Shown piece by piece: positions 1 to 7,982 of a stretch of 45,942 bases of DNA. The notes under the pieces are model-generated. The model did not search any database, was not told where the DNA came from, and was given only the letters and a program-made list of their open reading frames with translations. The position numbers and the translations under genes were made by a program. Position 1 is the first letter of the stretch. Every line of letters begins with the position of its first letter. The stretch spans positions 1-45,942 of the forward strand of contig NZ_MECK01000446.1 in assembly GCF_014596465.1 (NCBI RefSeq), read 5' to 3'. This DNA is from Streptomyces sp. CBMA123 (GTDB lineage Bacteria; Actinomycetota; Actinomycetes; Streptomycetales; Streptomycetaceae).

Positions 1-635
1 CCCCAGTGGGCCTGGGCGGCGGGCCCGGCGGCGGACTCCTCGGCGGCCAGCTGGAGTTCCACGGCCTCCCGGAAGTCGGCGACGGCCTGCGGGCCGGGGC
101 CCGGCGCGGGCTCCCGGTCGCGCCGGTAGGCCTCGGTGAGCTCGCCGACCAGCACCCCGAGCGACTGCTCGTCGCAGGCCGCGTGGTCCAGCGCGAGGGC
201 GAGCAACTCCTCGCCGCCGTCCGGCTCCCGGGCCACCAGCAGGCGCAGCGCGGGCCCGTCGACGGGCCAGTCCAGCATCGCCTCGCGCAGCGCCGTGTGG
301 GTGCTGCCGCCGGGGGCCACGGCGATCCGGGCGACCTCCACCGAGGGGCCGCCGGTGCGCAGCACGGGTGTGCCGCGCACGATCGCGAAGGCGCCGCACA
401 GTGCCGGGTGGCCGGCCGCGACGGAGGCGGCGGCGCGGCCCAGCCGGGCCAGGTCGAGGGTGCCGCCCGGGTAGGCGAAGAACAGCGGGGCGATGTCGGA
501 GCGGGTCTGTGGCGCGAGTCGGCGGGTGATCAGGAACCGTCGCTGGGCGCCGGTCAGCGGGAGCAGCTCCACCGGGGAGTCGGCGGCGGCGGAGCGGTAC
601 CGGGCGAGGTAGGCGGCGGTGATGCTGGCGTGCAC
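1..635 (-). CDS. Condensation-domain protein (NRPS-type), 3' part outside window
   Basis: About 211 N-terminal residues are visible; the gene runs off the left edge. The product begins VHASITAAYLARY, then LTGAQRRFLI, which resembles the start of NRPS condensation domains, and has an active-site-like stretch LDHAACDEQS near residue 165. Condensation domains usually carry HHxxxDG; here the first His is Asp and the Gly is Glu, while the second (catalytic) His and the Asp remain. The GTG start at 635 is preceded by GGAGA seven bases upstream. An EntS-like exporter lies just upstream on the same strand, so a role in making or modifying a peptide product is plausible. It could be a free-standing condensation enzyme or the first domain of an NRPS; the window does not show which. 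Confidence 0.75.
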   Translation of the reverse strand, partial: MHASITAAYLARYRSAAADSPVELLPLTGAQRRFLITRRLAPQTRSDIAPLFFAYPGGTLDLARLGRAAASVAAGHPALCGAFAIVRGTPVLRTGGPSVEVARIAVAPGGSTHTALREAMLDWPVDGPALRLLVAREPDGGEELLALALDHAACDEQSLGVLVGELTEAYRRDREPAPGPGPQAVADFREAVELQLAAEESAAGPAAQAHW

Positions 636-677
636 GGAACGGTCTCCGGTTTCCAGTGTCGGCTCGGGTCTGGGGGG

Positions 678-2036
678 TCAGGGGGTGGTGGGGCTCGCGG
701 CGGGGTGCTCGGCGTCGCGGGTGTCCTCGGCGTCGAGGGCGTCGACGGCGTCGAGGGCGTCCTCGCCGCCCCCGGCCCGGGGTTCGGCCGTCGCCGTGGG
801 CAGGTCGCGCATCCCGCGCAGCGGCGAGAGCAGCAGGGGCACCGGCACCAGCAGGAAGCCCACCGCGCACAGCCACAGCGCGGCACGCGGGCCGACCCAC
901 TCGGCGACGAGCCCGCCGCCGAGGGCGCCGATCGGCAGGGTGCCCCACACCAGGAAGCGCATGGTGGCGTTCATCCGCCCGAGCAGTTCGGGCGGGCAGA
1001 CGCTCTGCCGGAAGCTCACCTGGGCGACGTTGTAGGCGACCGCGCCGAACAGCACCACGCCCGAGGCGAGGCCGAACAGCAGGGCGCCCGCGCCGCCGCC
1101 GGACAGCGGCCACAGCAGCGCGAACGGCGCGCTCACCACGGTGGCCAGCCAGATCAGCCGGGCCTGTCCGACCCAGCGGGACAGCTGCCCGGCGCACAGC
1201 GCCCCCGCCAGCCCGCCGACGGCGGAGGCCGACAGCAGGGCGCCGATGGCCCCGGGCGACAGGTCGAGCACCCGCACCCAGAACACCGTCTGGACGGCCA
1301 TCAGCACGGCGGCGAACAGGTTGGACGTCGCGGTGGCGGCGGCGATCGCCCGCAGCAGCGGGTGTCCGAGCACGAAGCGCACGCCCTCGGCCACCTCGGC
1401 GCGCAGCGAGCGCCCGGGCACCGGCTCGGGCAGCGCCTCGTCGACCCGGATCCGGGCGAGCAGCAGGGCCGAGGCGAGGTAGCCGCAGGCGTCGGCCACG
1501 ATGGCCAGCGGTGCGCCGAGCAGTTGGACCAGCCCGCCGCCCAGGCCCGGCCCGGCGATCTGCGCCGAGGACCGGACCGTCTCCAGCGCCCCGTTTCCGG
1601 CCACCAGTTGCTCGCGCGGCAGGACGGCGGGCAGGAAGGACTGGTGGGCCACGTCGAAGAACACCGTGGCCACCCCGGTGACCAGCGCGACCAGGTAGAG
1701 CTGCGGCATGGTCAGCACGCCGAACGCCGCCGCCGGCGGGATCGATCCCACCGCGAGGCAGCGCACCACGTCCGCGCGGATCAGCACCGGGAGCTTGCGC
1801 ATCCGGTCCAGCCAGGCGCCGGCCGGCAGGCCGACCAGCAGGAAGGCGGCGGTCTCGGCCGCGGTCAGCAGGCCGACCTCGAACGGGGTGGCGTCCAGCA
1901 CCACCACCGCCACCAGCGGAAGGGCTACCAGGGTGACCTGACTGCCCGTCTGGGCCGCCGCGGCTCCGGTCAGCAGGAGCCGGAAGTCGCGGTGGCCGAA
2001 CAGACGGGCCTGGCGGGGGTGAGGCTTCTCGTTCAT
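678..2036 (-). CDS. MFS exporter, EntS/MFS_3-like
   Basis: 452 residues with about twelve hydrophobic segments and an N-terminal FGHRDFRLLLTG lead-in typical of the MFS_3 (enterobactin exporter EntS-like) group. The loop after the second helix reads GAWLDRMRKLP, the usual cytoplasmic MFS signature region. The C-terminal tail is hydrophilic with an imperfect DALDA repeat encoded by short GC-rich DNA repeats around 700-760. The ATG at 2036 follows a GAGAG stretch. It lies upstream of and co-directional with the condensation-domain gene (42-base gap), which suggests one transcript and a job exporting that gene's product. This assignment is by context; substrate is unknown. Confidence 0.85.
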   Translation of the reverse strand: MNEKPHPRQARLFGHRDFRLLLTGAAAAQTGSQVTLVALPLVAVVVLDATPFEVGLLTAAETAAFLLVGLPAGAWLDRMRKLPVLIRADVVRCLAVGSIPPAAAFGVLTMPQLYLVALVTGVATVFFDVAHQSFLPAVLPREQLVAGNGALETVRSSAQIAGPGLGGGLVQLLGAPLAIVADACGYLASALLLARIRVDEALPEPVPGRSLRAEVAEGVRFVLGHPLLRAIAAATATSNLFAAVLMAVQTVFWVRVLDLSPGAIGALLSASAVGGLAGALCAGQLSRWVGQARLIWLATVVSAPFALLWPLSGGGAGALLFGLASGVVLFGAVAYNVAQVSFRQSVCPPELLGRMNATMRFLVWGTLPIGALGGGLVAEWVGPRAALWLCAVGFLLVPVPLLLSPLRGMRDLPTATAEPRAGGGEDALDAVDALDAEDTRDAEHPAASPTTP

Positions 2037-2455
2037 CGATGCGACTCTCGGTCACCCATTCGACACAGGGCAAGCACCTGGTCCGTTTCCGGACGAACCT
2101 CGGGTCGGCCGGATCCCGCCACCGCCGGGACGACCCCTTCCGCCTCCCTTACGGGCCCTTGTGGCCCGGCGCCGATCCGGCGCGCGCCCGCCCCGGCCCG
2201 TCCGCCAAGGCATCACGGCCCACCGGGACGTCCGGGCGAACCCGCGACCAGGGAGTCCATTTCGCCGTCCGATATCCGGACGCCTGCTTTCCGGCCACCG
2301 GAGCGAACCCCTCAACTTGGCCGGAATCCATGGAGTACATGCCTTCCGTAACCCCACCGTGATATCGGCGTGACCGTACAGAGCCGTGGCCGGGCTTCGC
2401 GGGGCCGCCCCCGGTGGCCGGTCGGCCACGCACCGCAACCGGTCCGGCGGCCACC
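2037..2455. other. Intergenic region, 419 bp
   Basis: No frame here has a credible start, Shine-Dalgarno sequence or protein-like composition. It should hold the promoter of the exporter (ATG at 2036) and the 3' end signal of the phosphatase gene (stop at 2456). A weak hairpin GTGGCC-GGTC-GGCCAC lies at 2414-2429, just past the phosphatase stop. An inverted repeat GTCCG-N5-CGGAC is centred near 2273. Neither is strong enough to name. Confidence 0.5.
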
Positions 2456-3580
2456 TCACACCCCCTCGTCGCCCACCCTTCCGCTCCCCCCGCCGCCCCC
2501 GCGCCGGGTCACCGCGAGCACCGCCATGTCGTCGTCCCGCGGCCCGCCCGTCCACCGGGCCACGTCCGCCACCAGCGCCTCCACCGCCTCCCCCGCCCCG
2601 GCGAACGGCCCGAGTGGGGCCAGCCCACGCACCGGGTCGTAGAACTCCCCCGCGGCGTCCCGCGCCTCCGTCACCCCGTCGGTCACCAGCAGCAGCGTGC
2701 ACCCCGGCGGGAACGGCCTGGCCTCCACTCCCGGGCGCGGCACCCCCAGCCCGCCCATCCCCAGCGGCAGCCCCGGATCGGCCGCGTCCCACCGGCACAC
2801 CCCCGGCCCGCCACCGCCCAGCAGGTACGGCCCGGGGTGCCCGCAGTCCAGGGTGCGGGCCACCGCCTCCCCCGGCGGGAACTCCACCAGCAGCGCCGTG
2901 ATGAACCCCTCCAGCCGCAACTCCTCGCTCAGCTGCCCGCTCTCCCGGGCCAGCGTGCGCTCCAGCGCGTCCGCGAGCGCGCCGAGATCCGGCTCCCGGT
3001 GCGCGTCCTCCCGGAACGCCCCCAGCAGCACCGACACCGCCCCCACCGCGTGCAGCCCCTTGCCCCGCACGTCCGCGATCAGCACCCGCACCCCGTACGG
3101 AGTGACCTGCAGCGCGTACGCGTCCCCGCCGATCAGCGCCTCGTCCTGGGCCGCCCGGTAGCAGGCCGCGACATCCAGCCCCGCCACCCGCCCCGGCGGC
3201 TCCGGCAGCACCGCCCGCTGCGCCGCCTCCGCCACCGACCGCACCCGCGCCAGCCGCCGCCCCTGCCAGGCCACCACCCGGTTCACCCCGATCCCGAGCA
3301 ACGCGGCGAAAGCGGTGTTCACCAGCTCCAGATAGCCGTCCTGGGTCCCGATCGACCCGTCCCGCACCGCCAGCACCAGGATCCCGGTCACGTTCGCCAG
3401 CGCCACCGCCACGGTGTCCCGCAGCGACAGCAGCGCCCCCGACAGCACGGCGGCGGCCGCCAGCAGCGGATCGCCCCAGTAGTCGGCCGGATCCAACGAG
3501 TTCCACACCAGGCCACCGACGATCAGCAACCACGGCGCGACCCGCACATACGACGGCCACTGCTCGGACCTCGACGCCAT
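2456..3580 (-). CDS. Membrane-anchored SpoIIE-type PP2C phosphatase
   Basis: 374 residues. The N-terminal 105 residues carry about four hydrophobic segments (from VAPWLLIVGGLVW on). The rest is a SpoIIE/PPM phosphatase domain with metal-binding motifs: IGGDAYAL, VLIADVRGKGLHAVG, LLLVTDGVTEARD and the late acidic pair in RDDDMAVLAV. Family members dephosphorylate serine/threonine residues, often on anti-sigma-factor antagonists. There is no PAS, GAF or kinase domain, so input probably comes through the membrane region. The ATG at 3580 is chosen because the longer upstream frame is arginine-rich and lacks domain similarity. No anti-sigma partner is adjacent, so its target cannot be inferred here. 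Confidence 0.88.
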   Translation of the reverse strand: MASRSEQWPSYVRVAPWLLIVGGLVWNSLDPADYWGDPLLAAAAVLSGALLSLRDTVAVALANVTGILVLAVRDGSIGTQDGYLELVNTAFAALLGIGVNRVVAWQGRRLARVRSVAEAAQRAVLPEPPGRVAGLDVAACYRAAQDEALIGGDAYALQVTPYGVRVLIADVRGKGLHAVGAVSVLLGAFREDAHREPDLGALADALERTLARESGQLSEELRLEGFITALLVEFPPGEAVARTLDCGHPGPYLLGGGGPGVCRWDAADPGLPLGMGGLGVPRPGVEARPFPPGCTLLLVTDGVTEARDAAGEFYDPVRGLAPLGPFAGAGEAVEALVADVARWTGGPRDDDMAVLAVTRRGGGGGSGRVGDEGV

Positions 3581-3977
3581 CGGCCACCTGGCTTCCGTCT
3601 CGCCCCCGCCCTGGACCGATCGTAGGCACGGGCGGCGGCGGGGCGCAGGGCGGTGGGTGCAGGACAGCCGGTCCGGGCCGATGCCGTCGTCACGCGCGGT
3701 GTCCGAGCGGTCCGGCTGGGCCCCCGCCGGCCGCGTCCTGCGGCCGCCCCGCACTCGCTGTCATGACAGCCGTGACGGCCGTGACGGCGCCGCGGGCCCT
3801 GCGGGGCGAGTACTCCCGGCGGAGGCGGAGGTTCGGGTTCGAACGTCCGCCGGTCGGCCAGCGGTGGCCGAGTACCGGCCATCCGCCGCCGTTCCGTTCG
3901 TGCGCGACGACACCCCTGCCAGAGTGACGGTGTCCGTACACGTCACCCGCCCCGCGGGTGCCGGAAGGGGGTAACCC
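3581..3977. promoter_or_regulatory. Divergent promoter region with a 14-bp perfect palindrome
   Basis: 397 bp between the phosphatase (minus) and the secreted repeat protein (plus). It contains a perfect 14-bp palindrome, GCTGTCATGACAGC, at 3757-3770, followed directly by two copies of CGTGACGGC (3771-3788). Closer to the secreted gene is GTGACG-N11-CGTCAC (3924-3946). These look like operator half-sites but no regulator is identified. Proteins read across this stretch are low-complexity and I do not call a gene. Confidence 0.45.
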
Positions 3978-4430
3978 ATGCGATCGAACGCACTGGTGAA
4001 GACACTCGTCGGCGCCACGGCCGTGGTCGGACTCGCCGTCGGCAGCCTGGCCGGCGCCGGCGCCGCCTTCGCGGCCACGCCGCCCGGCGTTCACCAGGAA
4101 GCCGCTTCCACGCCCACAGCGCAGGCCGCGGTGGTCAACCTCGGGCTGAGCGTCTCCCAGGCGCAGAAGCTCCAGGTCCCGCTGCGGACCTACTGGGGCT
4201 ACACCGGCGCCATCGACGGCCGGCTCGGCACCGGCAGCTGGCAGGCCATGCAACGGTTCCTGCGCGCGGACTGGGGCTACACCGACTCCATCGACGGCAT
4301 CGTCGGGGCCCACACCGTGGAGGCCCTGCAGCGCTGGCTGAAGAGCAACTGGGGCTACACCGGAGCGATCGACGGCATCGCCGGGGCCGGCACCGAGGCC
4401 GCCTTCGCGCGGTACTGCGACTCGCTGTGA
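3978..4430 (+). CDS. Secreted protein with three WGYT peptidoglycan-binding-like repeats
   Basis: 150 residues. A Sec signal peptide is clear: MRSNALVKTL, then a hydrophobic core and an AGAAFA-A cleavage-like site near residues 32-33. After a short linker come three tandem repeats of about 31-33 residues, each opening with YWGYTGAIDG, DWGYTDSIDG or NWGYTGAIDG and continuing with a GxxTxxAxQRxL-like helix. The pattern matches PG_binding_1-like repeats found in Streptomyces exported proteins. No catalytic domain follows, so it is probably a small cell-wall-binding protein. The ATG has an AAGGGGG Shine-Dalgarno sequence. A strong terminator follows the stop. Confidence 0.85.
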   Translation: MRSNALVKTLVGATAVVGLAVGSLAGAGAAFAATPPGVHQEAASTPTAQAAVVNLGLSVSQAQKLQVPLRTYWGYTGAIDGRLGTGSWQAMQRFLRADWGYTDSIDGIVGAHTVEALQRWLKSNWGYTGAIDGIAGAGTEAAFARYCDSL

Positions 4431-4462
4431 CGTCCGCTCCCCTCGGGGGCTGACCACCCGCC

Positions 4463-4509
4463 GGGGCCGGACCGGCCGGAGTCCCGGAGTCAGCGGCCGG
4501 TCCGGCCCC
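4463..4509. terminator. Bidirectional intrinsic-type terminator
   Basis: Perfect 16-bp inverted repeat: left arm 4463-4478 (GGGGCCGGACCGGCCG), right arm 4494-4509, 15-base loop. It sits between the convergent ends of the secreted repeat protein (stop 4430) and the minus-strand isomerase-family gene (stop 4567). There is no T run, as is usual in such G+C-rich genomes. Confidence 0.85.
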
Positions 4510-4566
4510 GTCACCGGCGGTCCGGCCCCGTCACCGACCCCGCCGCCGGCCCCGCCACCCGATCCT

Positions 4567-5214
4567 TCAGCGAGTGAAGCGCTCCGCCCCCGCCCCGGTC
4601 AGCAGCCCGGTCGGCAGCCGCCGCCCGTACGCCACCAGCAGCAGGTGCTCCGCCCGCCCCGCCACCGTCAACGGCCCCTGCCCGTACGACCAGTCCAGGT
4701 CCGTCGCGCTCAGCCGTACGCCCTCCAGCCGGGCACCGAAGAAGCGCAGGCTGCGGGCCGAGACCGCACCCAGCAGGGCGGCGGCCCGGGGCAGTGGCAG
4801 GCGCGGGGGCAGGGCGAGGGCGACGGTGATGTCGAGGCCGTGGACGGCGTCGTGGGCGAGGGCCGCGATCCGGCCGCCGACCGGGGGCCGCCAGGGGTGG
4901 TCGGCGTTCTCCGCCAGGGCGGCGGCGAGTTGGGCCTCTGTGCCGGCGGCGGCGTCGCGGCGGGCGATCCGGTCGGCCATCCGGTGAAGGTTGCCGCCGG
5001 AGCGGGCGAGTTCCCAGACAGTCCGGGCGGTGGAGTACCGGAAGCCGGTTCCCATGTGCGCGACCACCTCGCGCACCCGCCAACCCGCACACAGCGAAGG
5101 CGAGTTCCACTGTTCGGCGGTGAGGCCGGCGAATACCTCGGCGAGTTCCCGCCGTTCCGCCGCGATCTGTTCGCGGACCCACTCGACGCCCTGGTCCTGC
5201 TGCACACTGTCCAT
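4567..5214 (-). CDS. Maleylpyruvate isomerase family mycothiol-dependent protein
   Basis: 215 residues. The N-terminal four-helix part has the DinB/MDMPI pattern: a buried LTAEQWNSPSLCAGWRV stretch followed by REVVAHMGTG, and a second metal-ligand-like His in AALAHDAVHGLDI near residue 125. Members of this family bind zinc and use mycothiol as cofactor in thiol transfer or isomerisation. The ATG at 5214 fits the family length; the frame is open far upstream but reads as shadow of the neighbouring genes. A LysR stub starts 58 bp away in the opposite direction, so the gene may once have been controlled by it. Substrate unknown. Confidence 0.82.
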   Translation of the reverse strand: MDSVQQDQGVEWVREQIAAERRELAEVFAGLTAEQWNSPSLCAGWRVREVVAHMGTGFRYSTARTVWELARSGGNLHRMADRIARRDAAAGTEAQLAAALAENADHPWRPPVGGRIAALAHDAVHGLDITVALALPPRLPLPRAAALLGAVSARSLRFFGARLEGVRLSATDLDWSYGQGPLTVAGRAEHLLLVAYGRRLPTGLLTGAGAERFTR

Positions 5215-5272
5215 GCCCCCAGCCTGCGGCCGGAGTCGCCCGCGCGTCCAAGAACGGGTTGTTCTGCCACCT

Positions 5273-5359
5273 ATGATCAGCGGTGATGGACTCCGGCAGG
5301 TCCAGTACGTCGCCACCGTTGCCCGGCATGGCGGCTTCACCCGGGCGGGCGCCGGAAAC
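5273..5359 (+). pseudogene. LysR-family regulator, N-terminal stub
   Basis: Reads MISGDGLRQVQYVATVARHG then GFTRAGAGN. This matches the opening of LysR proteins (LRQL-YFVAVARHGSFTRAA), the first part of the winged helix. Similarity stops after about 29 residues and the frame runs into a short tandem repeat and ends within the next 100 bases. The position, divergent from the mycothiol-dependent gene with a 58-bp gap, is the classical LysR-target arrangement, so this looks like the remains of its regulator. Confidence 0.6.
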
Positions 5360-5369
5360 CGCCGGCCGT

Positions 5370-5423
5370 CGCCTTGGTCGCCTTGGTTGCCTTGGCCGCC
5401 TTGGTCGTCCTGGTCGGCCTGGT
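5370..5423. repeat. 9-bp imperfect tandem repeat, six copies
   Basis: Six adjacent 9-bp units close to CGCCTTGGT, drifting to CGTCCTGGT and CGGCCTGGT at the right end. It follows the LysR stub directly, so repeat expansion may mark or accompany the loss of the rest of that gene. Confidence 0.8.
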
Positions 5424-5465
5424 CGGCCACCTGCGGGCCGCCCACCCGGGGGACATGACGGTCCG

Positions 5466-6611
5466 CTACTCCACGGCTCCTCCGTCCGCGATGTGCAGTA
5501 GCACGGCCGCGCCGTCGAGGGTCTCCGGGTCGAGCGGGAAGTAGCCCTGGCGCGGGGTGGTGTCGGTGCGGGTCACGGCTGTGCCAGAGGCCGGCGGGGT
5601 CACCAACTGCCAAGCGCCGGGCTGTGTTTGCAACGGCGCCTCGTACGTCCCCGGGGCCGGCTCGCCCAGTCCGAGCACCGCGCTGCGACCGAGGCTCCCG
5701 GCGACGAAGACGTAGCGCTCCTCCAGCAGCGAGCCGGCGATGTGGCCCGCGCCGTTCCAGCCGCAGTCCAGTTCCCCCTGCGACCAGGCGCTCGGGTTCC
5801 GCTGGAGGTGCCGGTTGTGGGCGAACACCAGAGTCGGCCCGCGCCGGGCCTCGACGGCGCGGATGTCGAGCAGGTTCTGCGCCATCAGGGCGTCCCGCAT
5901 CCTGATCAGTCCGGAGATCCGGGCGCTCGTCCCAAGACCCTGGACCGCCGACTGCGCGTGGTAGCGCAGCAGTCCGAGTCCGGCCTGCAGGTGGGTCCGG
6001 GCCCGGAGCCACTCGACGTGCGAGCTTGCCGCGATCACGTCCGGTGCCTGGACGTAGAGTCGGTTGAGCAGGTCGTCGGCGGTGCGGCGCAGCAGTTCGG
6101 CCTCGGGGGTGGCTCCGGGAGACGTGGCGGCGTCCAGGATCGCCTCCTCGCGCTCCCAGCGCCGGTCCTCGCCCGCCAGGGCGGCGATGTCCAGGTCGAG
6201 TCGCAGATAGTCGCGGGCGTGTTCGAGGTAGCGGCGCGGGCTGGGGGCCGTCGTGTTCTCGGTCGGGATGTCGAAGCCGTGGAAGGCCAGTTGCTCCCCG
6301 GCGTCCCGGTCGCGGTTGAACTCCCGCATCCAGGCGAGGAGTCGGCGGTTTCCCGGCTGGGCGCCGAAGCCGTGGGTGAAGCCTTCGACCAGTGCCGCGT
6401 CGAGGGTGCCCGCGCCGTGCCGGACGTAGTCGTCCACGACGAACGCGGCCACCCGGTCGGTTTCCAGGGCGATCGAGCGGAAGCCGTGTTCCACGAGTTG
6501 GGCGAACAGCCGGTTGCGGACCAGCCCGAAGGCCGGTTCCTGGTGCGTCGGTTCGCCGAGCGCCAGCAGTTCGCAGGAGGGGGTGAGGAAGTCTCGGATG
6601 TCCTGACTCAT
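5466..6611 (-). CDS. Erythromycin esterase family protein
   Basis: 381 residues, the usual family length. Motifs include LALGEPTHQEPAF (the GE..H pocket), RSIALETDR, HGFDIPTEN and a late FAHNRHLQR, matching the PF05139 pattern whose His and Glu residues form the active site. Characterised members open macrolide lactones, but most chromosomal homologues have unknown substrates (several resemble succinoglycan-biosynthesis EreA-like proteins), so resistance should not be assumed. The ATG at 6611 is eight bases from GAGG. It is divergent from a MerR-family gene, with a MerR-like operator between them. Confidence 0.85.
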   Translation of the reverse strand: MSQDIRDFLTPSCELLALGEPTHQEPAFGLVRNRLFAQLVEHGFRSIALETDRVAAFVVDDYVRHGAGTLDAALVEGFTHGFGAQPGNRRLLAWMREFNRDRDAGEQLAFHGFDIPTENTTAPSPRRYLEHARDYLRLDLDIAALAGEDRRWEREEAILDAATSPGATPEAELLRRTADDLLNRLYVQAPDVIAASSHVEWLRARTHLQAGLGLLRYHAQSAVQGLGTSARISGLIRMRDALMAQNLLDIRAVEARRGPTLVFAHNRHLQRNPSAWSQGELDCGWNGAGHIAGSLLEERYVFVAGSLGRSAVLGLGEPAPGTYEAPLQTQPGAWQLVTPPASGTAVTRTDTTPRQGYFPLDPETLDGAAVLLHIADGGAVE

Positions 6612-6616
6612 GGACC

Positions 6617-6688
6617 TCAAGCGTATCCTTGAAAGAACGGTTGAGACTTTCAGCGTCTCGGCTCGACATTTTCGACCAGAAGTCTCAA
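6617..6688. promoter_or_regulatory. Divergent MerR-type operator region
   Basis: The 93-bp gap between the esterase and the MerR gene holds TCAAG-CGTATC-CTTGA (6617-6632) with ACC just before it, which resembles the left part of MerR/SoxR-type operators. A second inverted repeat, TTGAGACT...AGTCTCAA, spans 6641-6688. The first site overlaps the esterase Shine-Dalgarno region, so binding there could block esterase expression. This is inferred from position and symmetry. Confidence 0.5.
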
Positions 6689-6704
6689 ACCGGAGGGATC
6701 CGCC

Positions 6705-7523
6705 GTGCGCCCCGCCGACCTCGCCCGCGAACACGGCATCTCGACCCAGGCCGTGCGCAACTACGAGCGCGACGGCTTCCTCCCGCCCGCCGAGCGCACC
6801 CCCAGCGGGTACCGGATCTACACCGAGCGGCACGCCGCGGCCCTGCGGGCCTTCCTCACCCTCGTCCCGGCGTTCGGGCACGCGACCGCGGGCCTGGTGA
6901 TGGCCGCCCTGCACACCGACCGGCCGGACGAGGCGCTGACCGCCGTCGACCGGGGCCACGCCCAGCTACTGCGCGACCGGGAGACGCTGGCCGCCGTCCG
7001 CCGGGCCGTCGACCACCTGACCTCGGAGCACCGGACCTCAGGCCGACAGGCCTCGGACCATCAGACCTCGGAGCAGCAGACCTCGGACCATCAGTCCGCG
7101 CGCGCCGACGCCCGTCGCTCGATCCCCGGCCCGCTCAGCATCGGCGAACTCGCCCACCGGCTCGGCCTCACCCCCGCCACCCTGCGCACCTGGGAGACCG
7201 CCGGGATCCTCACCCCGGCCCGCGAACGCCCCGGCGGGCGGCGGCTCTACCATCCCGACGACACCCGCGACGCCGAACTCGCCCACCTGCTGCGGCGCGG
7301 CGGCTACCCGCTGGACCACATCGCCACCGTGATCCGGCAGGTCCGCACGGCGGGCGGCACGGACTCCCTCGCCGAGGCCCTCGACGGCTGGCAACGGCGG
7401 CTCACCGCCCGGGGCCGGGCGATGCTCACCGCAGCCGCGAGGCTCGACGCCTACCTCTCGCCGGACCAGGGTGCGCCGGACCGGAATGTGCCGGGCACAC
7501 GGCGCCAGTCCCGTTCCGGGTGA
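6705..7523 (+). CDS. TioE-like transcriptional regulator with two MerR HTH domains
   Basis: 272 residues. Residues 1-70 are a MerR winged helix that begins at the very N-terminus (MRPADLAREHGISTQAVRNY). A second MerR helix-turn-helix lies near 145-215 (LSIGELAHRLGLTPATLRTW, then GGRRLYHPDDTRDAEL). Double-MerR proteins of this type are annotated as the TioE family. The linker between the domains (about 105-135) is a degenerate repeat of TSDHQ-like units encoded by DNA repeats at 7019-7095. GTG start with GGAGGG upstream. Likely controls itself and the divergent esterase gene. Confidence 0.85.
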   Translation: MRPADLAREHGISTQAVRNYERDGFLPPAERTPSGYRIYTERHAAALRAFLTLVPAFGHATAGLVMAALHTDRPDEALTAVDRGHAQLLRDRETLAAVRRAVDHLTSEHRTSGRQASDHQTSEQQTSDHQSARADARRSIPGPLSIGELAHRLGLTPATLRTWETAGILTPARERPGGRRLYHPDDTRDAELAHLLRRGGYPLDHIATVIRQVRTAGGTDSLAEALDGWQRRLTARGRAMLTAAARLDAYLSPDQGAPDRNVPGTRRQSRSG

Positions 7524-7982
7524 CGGGCGAGCGGGCCGGGGACTCCAGCTCGACGCCCGGACCCCGGACGGCTCCGGCTCCGGTTCCAGCTCCGGCTCCG
7601 GTTCGCCGAACAGCGCCGCGACCTCCGCCGCGCTCGCGGGATCGGCCTCGGGCCGGATCTCGCCCACGAGTCGAGAGCGTACGAGCGGCCGCCCCAGTAC
7701 ACCCGGAGATCCCCCGCTACCGGGTGCCGGACGGTGCCGAGCGCCCGTGCCCACCCCCTGCCGTCTCCCGGCCGCCGCCCCTGCCGTCAGCCGACCCGGC
7801 TCAGCCGGGAGTCGGTGGAGCCCGGAGCCGGGCCCGCGCCCGCTCCGGGCAGGTCCTGCTCGTCCGGGACGCCTACTCCGTCGAGGCGGTCGAGGTCGCC
7901 CCCGGCGTCCACGCCTGGCGCGGCCGGCCGTCCGGCGACGACCGGACGGCCTGATCCGGCCGGTCGATGTCCTGCTGGATCG
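7524..7982. other. Degenerate region without an intact gene
   Basis: 459 bp between the TioE-like gene and the MFS gene. Short protein-like stretches appear in different frames: on the minus strand DLRVYWGGRSYALDSW (about 7650-7710) and, one frame over, EIRPEADPASAAEVAALFG (about 7605-7665); on the plus strand VLLVRDAYSVEAVEVAPGVH (about 7850-7915). None has a start with a ribosome site. A 6-bp repeat (GCTCCG units, 7570-7605) runs through the middle. It reads as one or two decayed genes; I cannot name the family. Confidence 0.4.

Noticed and set aside
6..2351. Very long plus-strand open frame (781 codons) across the condensation and exporter genes
   Set aside because: Antisense shadow of real minus-strand genes: glycine/arginine/glutamine-rich composition with no domain, as expected from codon bias in G+C-rich DNA.
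4567..6669. 700-codon minus-strand frame spanning the isomerase-family gene and beyond
   Set aside because: Only the last 215 codons look like protein; the rest is an out-of-frame shadow of the esterase gene.
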